A stretch of DNA of 64,000 nucleotides from NCBI GenBank assembly GCA_963828715.1, contig CAWHFX010000001.1, positions 124,001 through 188,000 of the forward strand. The letters run 5' to 3'. Source of the DNA: JAQGMV01 sp963828715. Its GTDB lineage: Bacteria; Pseudomonadota; Gammaproteobacteria; Burkholderiales; SG8-41. This document shows, one piece after another, positions 43,175-51,505 of this stretch (the first letter of the stretch is position 1; each line of letters begins with the position of its first letter). The notes below the pieces were generated by a model. That model had not been told where the DNA came from. It was given only the letters and a program-made list of their open reading frames with translations, and made no database searches. Both the position numbers and the translations under genes were made by a program.

Positions 43175-44383
43175 TTATCTGGGTTTGAGGGCCGCCACCA
43201 CGCCCTTCGCTTGCAACGTATCGATCTCCGTCGCGCTCATTCCGAGCACGTCCTTCAGCACCTCGTGTGTATGTTCGCCGAGCAGAGGCGCCGGCGTGCG
43301 CATCTGCGCAGGTGTTTTCGACAGCCGCACAGGATTGCCCACCGCGCGCATCCGGCCCACCGTCGGATGATCGAATTCGACGAACGAGCCGCGTGCCTTC
43401 GCCTGAGGATGCTCGACGACCTGTCCGATGTCGTTGATCGCCCCGCAGGGAATGTCGTTATCGAGCAGCAGCTTTTCCCATTCCTCGTAGGTTCTCGTGA
43501 GGAAAACGTCCTGCAGCTTCGGAATGAGCGTATCGCGGTTGTTCATGCGGTCGGTAGTCGTGCGATACAGAGGATCGTTCGCAAGCTCGGGCCGGCCGAT
43601 GGTCGGACAGAATTTCACCCACAGCTTCTCACCGGCAATCGCGATGGCGAGATCACGCGTCTTCGTGCGAAAGGTCTGATACGGCACGACGACAGCGTAG
43701 GCATTGCCCATCGGACGCGGTACCACACCGTTCGCGAAGTAGTTCGCGAACGAGGTTCCGAGCAGCGCGAGCTGGCCTTCGAGCATCGAGACGTCCACCT
43801 GCTGTCCTTCGCCGGTGCGTTCCTTCACGCGCAACGCAAGCATGACGCCGTACGCGCAGAGCATGCCGGCGGTGAGATCCGCGATGGACACGCCGGCGCG
43901 CGTGCCGGTCGTGCCCGGCTCCCCGGTGACGCTGATCATGCCGCTTTCCGCCTGCAGAATGAGGTCGAGCGCTGCACGATCGCGATACGGTCCGCTCTGT
44001 CCGAACCCGGACACCGAGCAGTAGATGATGCCGGGATTGCGCTTGCGGGCGGTCTCGTAATCGAGGCCGAGCTTTGCCAGCGCGCCGACACGGTAGTTCT
44101 CCAGCACGACGTCGCTTTTCTCGACGAGCTTCCAGAAGAGCTCCTTCCCCTCGGGTTTCTTCAGATCGACCACGATGTCGCGCTTGTTGCGATGAAGCGT
44201 GACGAAGTAGGACGTCTCGCCGCCTTTCATGGGTATGCCCCACATGCGCGCGATATCGCCCGCGCCAGGCGGTTCGAGCTTGATCACCTGCGCCCCGAAG
44301 TCCGCGAGCAGCGTGGAGCAGAAAGGGCCCGCGAGCGCGTGCGTAAGGTCGAGGATCGTGACGTCTTCGAGTGGGCTTTTCAT
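43175..44383 (-). CDS. CaiB/BaiF family (class III) CoA transferase (2)
   Basis: A 402-residue class III CoA transferase with catalytic Asp140 in RAALDLILQAESGM. Other marks are LADFGAQVIKLEPPGAGDIAR and YCSVSGFGQSGPY. It resembles succinyl-CoA-dependent transferases of C4/C5 diacid metabolism more than transferase 1 does, but substrate calling is not safe. The ATG at 44383 fits the domain start; a longer frame to 44422 adds a basic leader only. It is convergent with pssA (10 bases apart) and stands alone otherwise. Confidence 0.92.
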   Translation of the reverse strand: MKSPLEDVTILDLTHALAGPFCSTLLADFGAQVIKLEPPGAGDIARMWGIPMKGGETSYFVTLHRNKRDIVVDLKKPEGKELFWKLVEKSDVVLENYRVGALAKLGLDYETARKRNPGIIYCSVSGFGQSGPYRDRAALDLILQAESGMISVTGEPGTTGTRAGVSIADLTAGMLCAYGVMLALRVKERTGEGQQVDVSMLEGQLALLGTSFANYFANGVVPRPMGNAYAVVVPYQTFRTKTRDLAIAIAGEKLWVKFCPTIGRPELANDPLYRTTTDRMNNRDTLIPKLQDVFLTRTYEEWEKLLLDNDIPCGAINDIGQVVEHPQAKARGSFVEFDHPTVGRMRAVGNPVRLSKTPAQMRTPAPLLGEHTHEVLKDVLGMSATEIDTLQAKGVVAALKPR

Positions 44384-44495
44384 GACAGGCCTGCAGTGAT
44401 GTCGAGCGCGCGATTTTCGCACAGGCGGCGGTCGCTTCCGCCAGAGGGCGGTCGTTCATCGCGCCCGGGCGCCGTTTGGGACGGACGCGTGCCCG

Positions 44496-45395
44496 TCACG
44501 GACTCGCGGTGTTCTCGAAGAATTCGCGCATGAGGAACGACTCCAGGCCGGCGCTATCACGCAGGCGGGCGGACAACGTGACGTTCCGCCCGAGGCGCTT
44601 CGATTCCCACACGAAGTCTTCCTTTTCCTGCTCGCGGATGACGGCGATCATCCGGCGCACGATGGCGAGGCGGATATCGGGATCGTTGCCTTTGCGTACC
44701 TCGATCGTCTGAAGCGTGTTTCGCTGGATGTCCCTGCTCCAGCCGAAGAACGTGAATTCGGCCGTGTCGTACCCGATATGGTCGATCGTGAAGACGCCTC
44801 CGCCTTTCCGCGGGTCCGAGCCGAACGTCGGCCTGCGGTTGGAACCGAGGTTCGCCGCGGCGAGACGCGTTGCGCGCGCGTTGGCGTCCTCGGCGGAGTC
44901 CGTGCCTGCTGAGGCGGGGGCGGCGGGGACGGGCGCCGGCGTGGTCACTTCACCTCGCGCGCGCCGGCGAGCCTCGACCAGCGCCGACAGATCGCCCGTG
45001 GGTGGTGATGATGGCGTCGGCGCGGATTCGGGCGGTCGTGCTGGCGGCACCACGGGAACGTTCGGAGCGGGTTCCGCGCGTGCGATGACCGGAGGCTCGG
45101 TCCTCGATCTGGGAACGGCCTTCGGCGCAGGCTTCGGTAGCGGCCTCTGAGGTGCAGGGTTCGCTACAACGGCTGGGCGCTGCGGGGTCGGCTCAGGCGC
45201 GCTCCGCGCTGCGGGCGGTGGGCTTCGGCGCGGTACGATCTGGACTACAAGTGGACCCCGCTCGTGCTCCAGCCCTTCCGACGGAAAGCGGATGTCATAG
45301 CGCCACGACCACATGAGCATGGCATGAATCACGATCGAAAATGCGAACGCGACCCAGATCCGGGGTATTGTTACGCCGTCGCGCCTGTTGGCCAC
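44496..45395 (-). CDS. Proline-rich single-span membrane protein
   Basis: A 299-residue protein with one N-terminal membrane helix (residues ~10-30, IPRIWVAFAFSIVIHAMLMW), then ~130 residues rich in Pro, Ala, Arg and Ser, then a structured C-terminal part (~175-299: FTIDHIGYDTAEFTFFGWSRDIQR). The layout is TonB-like, but the C-terminal part lacks the TonB energy-box fold and resembles domain-of-unknown-function periplasmic proteins. It starts with GTG at 45395, immediately after the GST stop, so the two are co-transcribed. Function unknown; spanning of the periplasm is inferred. Confidence 0.75.
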   Translation of the reverse strand: MANRRDGVTIPRIWVAFAFSIVIHAMLMWSWRYDIRFPSEGLEHERGPLVVQIVPRRSPPPAARSAPEPTPQRPAVVANPAPQRPLPKPAPKAVPRSRTEPPVIARAEPAPNVPVVPPARPPESAPTPSSPPTGDLSALVEARRRARGEVTTPAPVPAAPASAGTDSAEDANARATRLAAANLGSNRRPTFGSDPRKGGGVFTIDHIGYDTAEFTFFGWSRDIQRNTLQTIEVRKGNDPDIRLAIVRRMIAVIREQEKEDFVWESKRLGRNVTLSARLRDSAGLESFLMREFFENTASP

Positions 45396-45398
45396 CGC

Positions 45399-46043
45399 TC
45401 ATGCCGCTCGTGCGAACGCGTCCTGTATCTGTTTTTCATGCACCAGCACCTTCTGGACGCTGGACCGCAGCAGCATCCGATCAAAATGTGCGCTGCAATT
45501 CGGAAAACCAGAGAGGTCGAGGCCGAACGAACGCGCGCGGCGCAAACACCAGAAGAGATACGCGTCCGGTGCAGTGAAGTGGTCGAAGAGCCACTCACGC
45601 CCGGAAAGGACGGTGTCGGCAACCGCGAAGTCTTCCATCAACAGGCGCCTTGCCACGCGCCGCACCGCCTCGGCCGAGTCCGGCAGATCGCAATAATTCT
45701 CCGGTCGCGCATTCGGCGTGAGATGGGGATGTAGGGTCGAGGCGAACCAGGCCATCAGGGAAATTGCCCTAATCTCCTGCCACGGGTCCTCCGGAAGCAA
45801 TTTCGCCCCCGGAAACCGGCGCGCGATCCAGATCTGGATGGCCACGTTCTCGGTCAGCGGCTCGCCATCGATTACGAGCACCGGTACCTTATGCTTGGGA
45901 TTGAGTGCGAGGAATTCCGGTGTTCTATGCTGATTAGCACGCGTATTAAGATTGCGGACTTCGAAAGCCGCGCCGGCTTCCGTGAGCGTGACGTAGGGGA
46001 TGAGCGCACACGTGAGCGGCGCGTAATATAGACTGAGTTCCAT
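45399..46043 (-). CDS. Glutathione S-transferase
   Basis: A 214-residue cytosolic GST. The thioredoxin-like N-domain reads MELSLYYAPLTCALIPYVTL, with Tyr/Ser near residues 6-11 as the likely activator, cis-Pro in KVPVLVIDGE and the glutathione-binding LTENVAIQIWIA. An all-helical C-domain fills residues 85-214. ATG 46043 is set by the domain start; no good ribosome site lies before it. The proline-rich membrane protein gene begins right after its stop. The electrophilic substrate is unknown. Confidence 0.9.
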   Translation of the reverse strand: MELSLYYAPLTCALIPYVTLTEAGAAFEVRNLNTRANQHRTPEFLALNPKHKVPVLVIDGEPLTENVAIQIWIARRFPGAKLLPEDPWQEIRAISLMAWFASTLHPHLTPNARPENYCDLPDSAEAVRRVARRLLMEDFAVADTVLSGREWLFDHFTAPDAYLFWCLRRARSFGLDLSGFPNCSAHFDRMLLRSSVQKVLVHEKQIQDAFARAA

Positions 46044-46174
46044 GCCATGAATTGTCGCGCCAAAAGAGTGAAGGCAACAGTCCTGCAGGCGAAATTCCGA
46101 TCCTTGAGGAACGTGCGGTGAAACGAGTGGTCCGAGATACCGGCGTTCCGACATCAGGAACGGTGAGACAGGGG

Positions 46175-46618
46175 ATGATCTGGAAGGTTGCAGTGCTCTT
46201 CGTGCTGGCGGTGCCCGCAACATCGGCTGAGCCCTGGTTGTGCGCGGATCAATACGGCGTCAAGTCGTTCAGCTACGATCCCTCCTCGGCGAAGCAGAAA
46301 AACTGTGTCGATAATCCGATTCCGTCGGCGAATCACGTACGCCCTCATTCTGCGCCCACGACTGCGGCTCGGCGCGACGCCGCTGTCCCGAAGGTCGACA
46401 GCAAGACACAGAAGCAGCGCGACCTCGTGCGACGGCAGATTCTGGAGCGCGAGCTTGCCGAAGAGCAGAAGTCGCTCGCGGCTGCAACTCAGCAGCTTGC
46501 GCAAGTGAAGGAGCGTGGTGCTGCACCCGATCAGAACCTCAGGTCCTACGAAGACCGCGTGCGGGTACATGAGACGAACATAGAAAACCTGCGCAAGGAG
46601 CTCGGTAGAAGCGGTTGA
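46175..46618 (+). CDS. Exported coiled-coil protein (147 aa)
   Basis: A 147-residue secreted protein. The signal peptide (residues 1-18, MIWKVAVLFVLAVPATSA) is followed by a short Cys-containing unit (PWLCADQYGVKSFSYDP...KNCV) like DUF4124-type domains, and then a long charged helix (residues ~80-145: QKQRDLVRRQILERELAEEQ onward) with heptad-like spacing. It probably acts in the periplasm or at the envelope. The ATG at 46175 is close to a GGGG run, a modest ribosome site. It is divergent from GST. Confidence 0.75.
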   Translation: MIWKVAVLFVLAVPATSAEPWLCADQYGVKSFSYDPSSAKQKNCVDNPIPSANHVRPHSAPTTAARRDAAVPKVDSKTQKQRDLVRRQILERELAEEQKSLAAATQQLAQVKERGAAPDQNLRSYEDRVRVHETNIENLRKELGRSG

Positions 46619-46651
46619 CACGGTGCGGGGCTGCCATCAGGAGGCGGCAAC

Positions 46652-46700
46652 GGAAGGTGACGGAGGGAAACCGTGCGCGCCGAGCGGTCGGGTTCCTTCT
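46652..46700 (+). repeat. Repeat family A, copy 1
   Basis: A ~50-bp intergenic element, GGNAGGTGACGGAGGGAAACC then CGGTCGGGTTCCTTCT. The GAGGGAAACC and GGGTTCCTTC arms pair into a ten-base stem with one mismatch, followed here by TTT. It lies 34 bases after the exported coiled-coil gene and may serve as its terminator. Two more copies flank the cupin gene at 49.3-50.0 kb. Confidence 0.65.
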
Positions 46701-46759
46701 TTCGGTAGCGTGGCCCGAGCCGAGGCGAGCGGCGCCCTACTAACGAGGAGGAGTTTCGA

Positions 46760-47758
46760 ATGTCGCAAACAACAGGCGGCCGTCGCGGAGTGCGGACCGC
46801 GCGTGTCGGCATGACTGCGTTGGCAGTAGCGCTCGTGGGCGCGGCGCTGCCGCTGCCCTGCACTGCTCAGGGCTATCCCACGCGCTCGGTGCGCGTGATC
46901 GTCGGTCTCGCGCCAGGCGGTGGCACCGATACGGTTGCTCGCATCATCTCGCAGCGGCTCGCCGACGTATTCGGCCAATCGTTCATCATCGACAATCGGC
47001 CGAGCGCGGGCGGCAATGTGGCGGGGGAGCTTACTGCGCGGGCGAATCCGGATGGCTACACGCTGCTGGTCACCACGCCGACGCACGTCGTGAACCCCAG
47101 CCTGTACAAGGACCTGCGTTATGACGCGATCAACGACTTCGCGCCGGTCGCGCTGCTCGTCTACGCTCAGTACTACCTGTCGGTCAGCAACAGCGTGCCT
47201 GCGAACACGGTGAGCGAGCTGCTCGCCTATGCGAAGAGCCGTCCGCAGCCGCTCTCCTACGCGTCTTCAGGCATCGGCAGCGCCAACCATCTGTCAGGCG
47301 AGCTCTTCAAGACGATGTCGGGCATCAACATCGTGCACGTTCCTTACAAAGGCGGCGCGCCGGCGCTCAACGCGCTCATTTCGGGTGAAGTGCAGATGTC
47401 GTTCACGAGCAGTGCGGCGCTGCCTCACGCGAAGGCAGGGCGGCTGAAGACGATAGCCGTGACCGGCCACAAGCGCAGTTCGGCCGCTCCGAACATTCCG
47501 ACGATTTCGGAATCCGGCGTGCCCGGTTATGAGGTGGTCGGCTGGTACGGCATGACAGCGCCGGCCAGAACACCAAACGCGGTCATCGAACGCCTCAACA
47601 GCACCATCAACCGCGTGCTGCCCGAGCTGCGTGAAAAATACGAGAACATCGGGATGGATCTGGGCGGTGGATCGGCAGCCGAGTTCGGCGCTTTCCTGAA
47701 GAACGAGCGCGACAAATGGGCCCGTGTGGTGAAGGAGTCCGGCGCGAAAGTCGAATAG
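46760..47758 (+). CDS. TctC/Bug-type periplasmic solute receptor (5)
   Basis: A 332-residue receptor. The signal peptide is long (to about residue 36, LPLPCTAQGYP). Marks: RSVRVIVGLAPGGGTD, FIIDNRPSAGGNVAGE, VHVPYKGGAPALNALISGE and IPTISESGVPGYEV. GAGGAGGAG precedes the ATG. Receptor 6 follows ten bases later, so the two are co-expressed; neither has membrane components alongside. Confidence 0.95.
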   Translation: MSQTTGGRRGVRTARVGMTALAVALVGAALPLPCTAQGYPTRSVRVIVGLAPGGGTDTVARIISQRLADVFGQSFIIDNRPSAGGNVAGELTARANPDGYTLLVTTPTHVVNPSLYKDLRYDAINDFAPVALLVYAQYYLSVSNSVPANTVSELLAYAKSRPQPLSYASSGIGSANHLSGELFKTMSGINIVHVPYKGGAPALNALISGEVQMSFTSSAALPHAKAGRLKTIAVTGHKRSSAAPNIPTISESGVPGYEVVGWYGMTAPARTPNAVIERLNSTINRVLPELREKYENIGMDLGGGSAAEFGAFLKNERDKWARVVKESGAKVE

Positions 47759-47768
47759 GCTGCCGCAG

Positions 47769-48734
47769 ATGAAAACGCGACGGCGTGCAGCACTCGTTGC
47801 GTGGTTTCTCCTCGCCGCGCAGGCGGTGATCGCGCAGGACTATCCCGGACGTCCGGTGCGGCTGGTCGTGCCGTTTGCGGCGGGCGGAGGCACCGACATC
47901 GCCGCGCGTGTCCTTGCCGACGGCCTCACGCAATCATTGGGGCAGACGTTCGTGATCGACAATCGCGGTGGCGCCGGCAGCGTGGTGGGAACCGAAATCG
48001 TGGCGAAGTCCGCGCCCGACGGGTATACGCTTTTGCTCGGCAACATCAGTCTCGCATTCAATCCGGCACTCTATTCGAAGCTGCCGTACGATGCGCTGCG
48101 CGACCTTGCGCCGATTTCGCTGGTCGTGGATCAGCCCAACATCATGGTCGTGCCCCCATCGCTGCCTGCACAGACTCTGAACGAGTTCGTTACGCTCGCG
48201 CGAGCGGCGCCTGGCAAGTACACGTATGGATCGGCGGGAGCCGGTTCCGGCACGCACCTCGCGACCGAGCTGCTCGCGACGCAACTGAAGTTGAAACTGG
48301 TGCACGTGCCATACAAAGGCACCGGTCCGGCGCTCACCGCACTTCTCGGCGGCGAGATTTCCTTGTTCGTATCCACGTTCGCCTCGGCACTGCCGCATGT
48401 GAAAGCGGGACGTCTGCGTGCGTTCGGCGTGACGAGCGCGAAGCGCTCCGCTGCACTCCCGGACGTGCCGACCATAGCAGAGTCCGGGCTTCCAGGTTAC
48501 GAGTACACGACGTGGTACGGCTTGCTTGCTCGCGCCGGAACGCCGCAATCGATCGTCGACAAGCTCAATCGCGCGACGGTCGCATTGCTCGACAACGCGG
48601 ATGTCCGGCAACGTTATATCGCGCAGGGCATGGACCCGCTGCCCAGCACCATCGACGCCTTTGCAGCAAAGCTCAGGTCCGAGACGGACAAGTGGACTAA
48701 AGTCATACGCGCAACCGGCGCGCGCGTAGAGTAG
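47769..48734 (+). CDS. TctC/Bug-type periplasmic solute receptor (6)
   Basis: A 321-residue receptor with signal peptide to about residue 22 (AAQAVIAQDYP). Marks: RPVRLVVPFAAGGGTD, FVIDNRGGAGSVVGTE, VHVPYKGTGPALTALLGGE and VPTIAESGLPGYEY. It is second in a tandem pair with receptor 5. The differing ligand loops (KGGAPAL versus KGTGPAL) fit two related acids. Confidence 0.95.
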   Translation: MKTRRRAALVAWFLLAAQAVIAQDYPGRPVRLVVPFAAGGGTDIAARVLADGLTQSLGQTFVIDNRGGAGSVVGTEIVAKSAPDGYTLLLGNISLAFNPALYSKLPYDALRDLAPISLVVDQPNIMVVPPSLPAQTLNEFVTLARAAPGKYTYGSAGAGSGTHLATELLATQLKLKLVHVPYKGTGPALTALLGGEISLFVSTFASALPHVKAGRLRAFGVTSAKRSAALPDVPTIAESGLPGYEYTTWYGLLARAGTPQSIVDKLNRATVALLDNADVRQRYIAQGMDPLPSTIDAFAAKLRSETDKWTKVIRATGARVE

Positions 48735-48768
48735 CGTTCAGGCGTTGTGGCGCCCGGGCGCGGTAACG

Positions 48769-49314
48769 TCACTCATGCGGCCAGTTCTCTTCTGCGGGAG
48801 AAGCGGCCGGTTCGGGCTCCTGCGCCGACTCGGCGGGCGCGCGGGCGGATTGCTCGGGCTTCGCGGCCGTCGTTGCGCCCGTGCCGATCGGCGTCGCCTC
48901 GACCGGTCCTCCACCCTCCAGCGCAAAGGACTCCGTCACGCTCGTGTGCTCGCCCGGAAGCACGAGCTTGCGCCCCGGACGGCAGCCGATGCGTTCCCAT
49001 CGCGCCTTCGCCTTCGCTTCGGGTAACGTGATCCAGCGCATGTTGTCGGGGTGCTCGGTGCCGCCGCACGCGATGGGGACAACGCGGTCGATCACATACC
49101 CGGTACACCGACCCTGCGCGTTTTCGCTGGTCGGACATGGATTGGCCGCCCGGAATTGTGCTTCCGCTGCACGGCCGGCAGCACTGTCCGTTGCGGCGAG
49201 CACGGGCAGCGGCGCCAGCGCGAGCAGCACGATGCATGAGCGCGAAATCAGCAGCGCGTCGAACTTATGGCGCGACGCGCAACGACAGGGAAGGAGGTGG
49301 CGGAGGGAAACCAT
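48769..49314 (-). CDS. Exported HNH-like protein, degenerate motif
   Basis: A ~181-residue protein with a probable signal peptide (ISRSCIVLLALAPLPVLAAT) and a core resembling exported HNH nucleases: two Cys flank AANPCPTSENAQGRCTGYV, followed by VIDRVVPIACGGTEHPDNMRW. In active HNH proteins this segment reads DHxxP; here it is DRVVP, so the catalytic His is replaced by Arg and activity is doubtful. The C-terminal 50 residues are Ala/Glu/Pro-rich. The start is uncertain: the ATG at 49314 lies inside a copy of repeat A, so the repeat may have supplied the present N-terminus. Confidence 0.6.
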   Translation of the reverse strand: MVSLRHLLPCRCASRHKFDALLISRSCIVLLALAPLPVLAATDSAAGRAAEAQFRAANPCPTSENAQGRCTGYVIDRVVPIACGGTEHPDNMRWITLPEAKAKARWERIGCRPGRKLVLPGEHTSVTESFALEGGGPVEATPIGTGATTAAKPEQSARAPAESAQEPEPAASPAEENWPHE

Positions 49315-49340
49315 GGGACCCAAACGGTCGGGTTCCTTCT
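49292..49340 (+). repeat. Repeat family A, copy 2
   Basis: Same 50-bp element as at 46652 (AGGAGGTGGCGGAGGGAAACC, then CGGTCGGGTTCCTTCT). It overlaps the proposed start of the HNH-like gene and lies 45 bases from the cupin stop. Copy 3 sits in opposite orientation on the other side of the cupin gene. Confidence 0.65.
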
Positions 49341-49384
49341 GCTCAGCAGGCGGCGCGGCGCGGGCGAAGGCGAGCACCACCCCG

Positions 49385-49849
49385 TCAATAGAACGACTCA
49401 TTCATGTCGGCCGCGCCGCGATCAACCAGGTATTTGAAATCAGCTTTCGATTCCATCGTAGCGCGGTCGATGTTGAACTGAATCGCGCGTTCGGGCACGT
49501 TGGTGCTCTTGATCGTGAGAAGCTGCAGCATCTCCTTCACTTCCCATTCATGCGCGCCGCGCAGGCCGGGCGGGCCGTAAACGATGTCGCCGGGACCGAC
49601 TTCGAAGCTGCGGCCTTCGATATCGCGAACGATGCCTTTGCCGGCCACGATATAGTGGAACGTCTCGATCAGATGCCAGTGCAGATGCTCGTGCGTGCCG
49701 GGCCCGAACGTCGCGAGACCGACACTGATGCGCTCGCTCGGATGCTCGGGATCGCCCGCGAGCTTCCGGATCGTGAGGCCGTCGATCACCCCGGGTGAAG
49801 TTGAAACGTCCTTCTGATTGAAAACCTTGAGAGCCGATTTGACTTCCAT
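49385..49849 (-). CDS. Cupin-domain protein
   Basis: A 154-residue single-domain cupin. The metal site is visible as HEHLHWHLIETFHYIVAGKG (three close histidines with a Glu), and the second motif as VGPGDIVYGPPGLRGAHEW with a further His. It may be an enzyme (dioxygenase, isomerase) or a ligand-binding protein. ATG 49849 has AAGGGAA before it. It is bracketed by inverted copies of repeat A, and the MmgE/PrpD gene lies upstream on the same strand across a 178-base gap. Confidence 0.85.
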   Translation of the reverse strand: MEVKSALKVFNQKDVSTSPGVIDGLTIRKLAGDPEHPSERISVGLATFGPGTHEHLHWHLIETFHYIVAGKGIVRDIEGRSFEVGPGDIVYGPPGLRGAHEWEVKEMLQLLTIKSTNVPERAIQFNIDRATMESKADFKYLVDRGAADMNESFY

Positions 49850-49937
49850 GAGTGTTCCCTTCGATTGCAATGAGCCGATCGGGCTCGCGCGTTTCGGTGT
49901 GTGATCGAACAAGAATTCGGGTGCCATCCTACGAAAC

Positions 49938-49974
49938 AGAAGGAAACCGATTGGTTTCCCTCCGTAACCTCCTT
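49938..49974 (-). repeat. Repeat family A, copy 3 (inverted, short spacer)
   Basis: Reverse-orientation copy reading AGGAGGTTACGGAGGGAAACC-AAT-CGGTTTCCTTCT on the minus strand. The central spacer is about ten bases shorter than in copies 1 and 2, and GGAAACC/GGTTTCC pair perfectly. With copy 2 it encloses the cupin gene. Confidence 0.6.
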
Positions 49975-50027
49975 TCCCCGGTCGCGTGTCGAATGGCACA
50001 GCGGACACGCTGCGCGGCGCGGATGGT

Positions 50028-51407
50028 TCACGCCTCGCCCGAGACCGATACGGGCGTCTGCTTCGACGAAGAACGCGCATCGACGAGCGCGAATGCTTCG
50101 CGCAGTCGTCCGGGGCGATCGAAGTCGTGCAGCACCTCGAACAGCGCCAGCGCGCGTTCTCCGATCACCGGCTTCGCGAGCGAGAGGAACTTCGCCTTGA
50201 GATCCGGCCACTTCATTTCGTGGCCGAGACTGCCGAACGCGAGCTGCGTTTCCTCGACCAGTGTCCTGCCGTCCGCCAGCGTTACTTCCACACGCGCGCC
50301 CGTCCGCTCGACGCTGTCCGCGGGAATGGTTTCGACGCGTGCCGCGAGATTCTGGATGCGGCGGTCGCCAAGCCGGCCCGCCATGAAATCCTCGAGCGTC
50401 GCGCGATAGCCAAAGAGAGCGAGCGCAATCGTGTATGCGAGGCTGAACTTGCCTTCGTTCGACGTGGACGCGTTCGTGTGGCCCGCCATCTTGATCGCGA
50501 GCGGGTTCACATAGGCACGTATGCGGACGACTTCTCCACGCCCGATCGATGCCCCCAGCTTGAGCGCACAATCGATCGAACCGTGCGTGAGCTGACACGC
50601 GGCGTACGGCTTGAAGCTGTTGCGCGTGATTTCCCAACGTTGGCCGAATTCCGGTATCACGACGTTTACCGACGCATCCTGGAAGAGCGTGGGCATGAGT
50701 CCCTTGTCGCTGTCGAGCAGGTGCACTGCGCCGTCGAAGCCGTTCGCTGCAAGCTCCGCCGCGAGCACGCCGTCCGAGGCGGTCTTGCCGGCGTGAAAAG
50801 GCTTTGCCATCGTGCCCACCGAAGCCGTCAGCCCGCCGACCTGCGTAGCGGCGATACCGAGCGCGTACTTCACCTGCAGGGCGTCGAGGCCCAGCAGTGC
50901 CGCGGCAGACGCCGCCGATGAGTAGCGTCCGAGGACACAGGTCGTATGCCAGCCGCTGTGGTTCAGGCGCACGCCACTACCGCCGCTCCCGACGCGCGTT
51001 CCGACTTCGAACCCCGTGATGAACGCCGAAAGGAGGTCACGCTCGGACGCATTGCGACTGGCGCCGGCTGCGAGTGTCGCCGCCCACGTGCAGCCGCTTC
51101 CGTGAAGAATCGAGTCGATATGCGTATCGTCGTAGTCCAGGCAATGGGCGAGCGTGCCGTTCACGAGCGCTGCGGCAACCGGCGCTGCATAGCCCCCGGC
51201 CAACATGCGCGCATTGCCCTGGGTGCGCCAGGCAGTGACGGTGCGATGCGTAGCGACAGCGGCCGGTTCGGTCAACGCACCGAGACACACGCCGAACCAG
51301 TCCACGAGACACTGCTTTGCGGCGTCGAGCACTTCAGGCGGGTAGTCGCGCTGCGCATGCGCGACGACAAAGTTGGCGATCCGGTCGGCGTTAGGTGTGG
51401 CGTTCAT
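50028..51407 (-). CDS. MmgE/PrpD family protein (3)
   Basis: A 459-residue MmgE/PrpD protein, the third in the window. Marks are HCLDYDDTHIDSILHGSG, LNHSGWHTTCVLGRYSSAAS, and VGTMAKPFHAGKTASDG. The active-site Asp pair is intact. It differs from the other two throughout, so these are old paralogues and not a recent duplication. ATG 51407 begins the fold; the frame extends to 51461 without support. An esterase-type gene starts divergently 98 bases away, followed by a TctC receptor. Confidence 0.88.
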   Translation of the reverse strand: MNATPNADRIANFVVAHAQRDYPPEVLDAAKQCLVDWFGVCLGALTEPAAVATHRTVTAWRTQGNARMLAGGYAAPVAAALVNGTLAHCLDYDDTHIDSILHGSGCTWAATLAAGASRNASERDLLSAFITGFEVGTRVGSGGSGVRLNHSGWHTTCVLGRYSSAASAAALLGLDALQVKYALGIAATQVGGLTASVGTMAKPFHAGKTASDGVLAAELAANGFDGAVHLLDSDKGLMPTLFQDASVNVVIPEFGQRWEITRNSFKPYAACQLTHGSIDCALKLGASIGRGEVVRIRAYVNPLAIKMAGHTNASTSNEGKFSLAYTIALALFGYRATLEDFMAGRLGDRRIQNLAARVETIPADSVERTGARVEVTLADGRTLVEETQLAFGSLGHEMKWPDLKAKFLSLAKPVIGERALALFEVLHDFDRPGRLREAFALVDARSSSKQTPVSVSGEA

Positions 51408-51505
51408 GATGGAATGAATAACCAGGCGGCAGTGTCGAGGGTTCGATCGATTCTCCCGCACATGGTAGTGTCACGCAAATAGCGTGTTTCGATTTCAGGT
51501 GCCGC

